This document shows, piece by piece, positions 63,936-64,000 of a DNA stretch of 64,000 bases. Within the stretch, counting starts at the first letter, position 1. Every line of letters begins with the position of its first letter. Made by a program: the position numbers and the translations under genes. Under the pieces are notes generated by a model. That model was not told the DNA's origin and did not search any database. It worked only from the letters and a program-made list of their open reading frames with translations. The DNA is from JBBSDP01 sp963754335. GTDB lineage: Bacteria; Planctomycetota; Phycisphaerae; Tepidisphaerales; Tepidisphaeraceae. Where the stretch lies: assembly GCA_963754335.1 (NCBI GenBank), contig CAVWFQ010000010.1:1785131-1849130 (forward strand). The letters are read 5' to 3'.

Positions 63936-64000
63936 GAGTTGATCAGGGCAACACAGATGAGTTATAGGACCCAAAGCGCTGGCGGGTTTTGAAGTGCACA

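Larger units (their letters stand above)
61210..64000. mobile_element. IS21-family insertion element, right end at or past the window edge
   Basis: istA and istB are in the usual order. The left end begins with TG at 61210 (or 61216) and carries two TCAAAACCCGCCA copies at 61223 and 61248; the right end has the inverted copy at 63980-63992 and finishes TGCACA at 64000. IS21 elements have multiple terminal repeats and TG...CA ends, as here. A target duplication cannot be checked because the right flank is outside the window. Confidence 0.85.

Overview
The window looks like chromosomal DNA of a GC-rich planctomycete, probably from the Phycisphaerae side of the phylum. The grounds are family-level. 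There are DUF1549/DUF1553, DUF1501, DUF1592 and DUF1552 gene pairs, a PVC-type heme protein, DUF1080, PEP-CTERM anchors, a fused LpxC-FabZ, several ECF sigma/anti-sigma modules, many secreted proteins of unknown role, and a bacterial microcompartment (BMC) shell gene next to a sugar-catabolic operon. I cannot name a species.

Layout. 0-2.1 kb: end of a DinB-like gene, a zinc alcohol dehydrogenase and a membrane thioredoxin-like protein. 2.2-5.1 kb: a small secreted-protein locus on the minus strand. Two 25-codon small genes with nearly identical peptides each precede an Ala/Pro-rich exported protein, with conserved leader DNA and a co-varying hairpin. A third, frameshifted paralogue lies between them and a divergent 80-aa gene lies outside. 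5.2-7.6 kb: lipid A genes lpxC-fabZ and lpxA. 7.7-9.3 kb: ECF sigma, anti-sigma and Spy/CpxP-like protein. 9.4-11.3 kb: short hypothetical gene, repeat array, HNH cassette, tRNA-Pro and a PEP-CTERM remnant. 11.3-15.3 kb: DUF4058, glycerate kinase and two exported or membrane proteins. 15.4-23.7 kb: PVC heme protein, SGNH hydrolase, SDR, PilZ, MscL and a DUF481 outer-membrane protein. 23.9-28.5 kb: mini PEP-CTERM gene, second ECF module, DUF1080 and a multi-HTH protein. 28.5-37.1 kb: beta-helix protein, then an eight-gene operon with every junction overlapping (mutarotase, SDR, HpaI aldolase-cupin, cupin, 2-hydroxyacid dehydrogenase, SDR, TIM-barrel isomerase, tandem-domain BMC shell protein). 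37.2-54.4 kb: lipoprotein, DUF1501/DUF1553 pair, beta-propeller, glycosidase-like protein, methyltransferase, RimO, DUF2726, zinc-ribbon protein, DUF1592/DUF1552 pair, a small antitoxin-like gene and tRNA-Arg. 54.4-60.8 kb: acyltransferase, GH36 alpha-galactosidase and MORN protein. 61-64 kb: an IS21-family element sitting in a REP-associated transposase remnant and running to or past the window end.

How the genes fit together. The 28.5-37 kb block reads as uptake-side polysaccharide processing (beta-helix protein), then non-phosphorylating deoxy-sugar oxidation and aldolase cleavage, with the aldehyde product plausibly handled with a BMC shell; this is inference. The DUF1501/1553 and DUF1592/1552 pairs, the PVC heme protein and the many signal peptides point to a large envelope-associated repertoire typical of planctomycetes.

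Caution on data quality. About seventeen clear genes, including essential ones such as lpxC-fabZ, are broken by one apparent indel each. Most are explained by loss of one or two bases in a short homopolymer or a GC-alternating run. I read these as consensus errors of an unpolished assembly rather than real pseudogenes, and I annotate such genes across the break. The most novel-looking signal is the duplicated small-peptide leader module at 3.2-4.7 kb.
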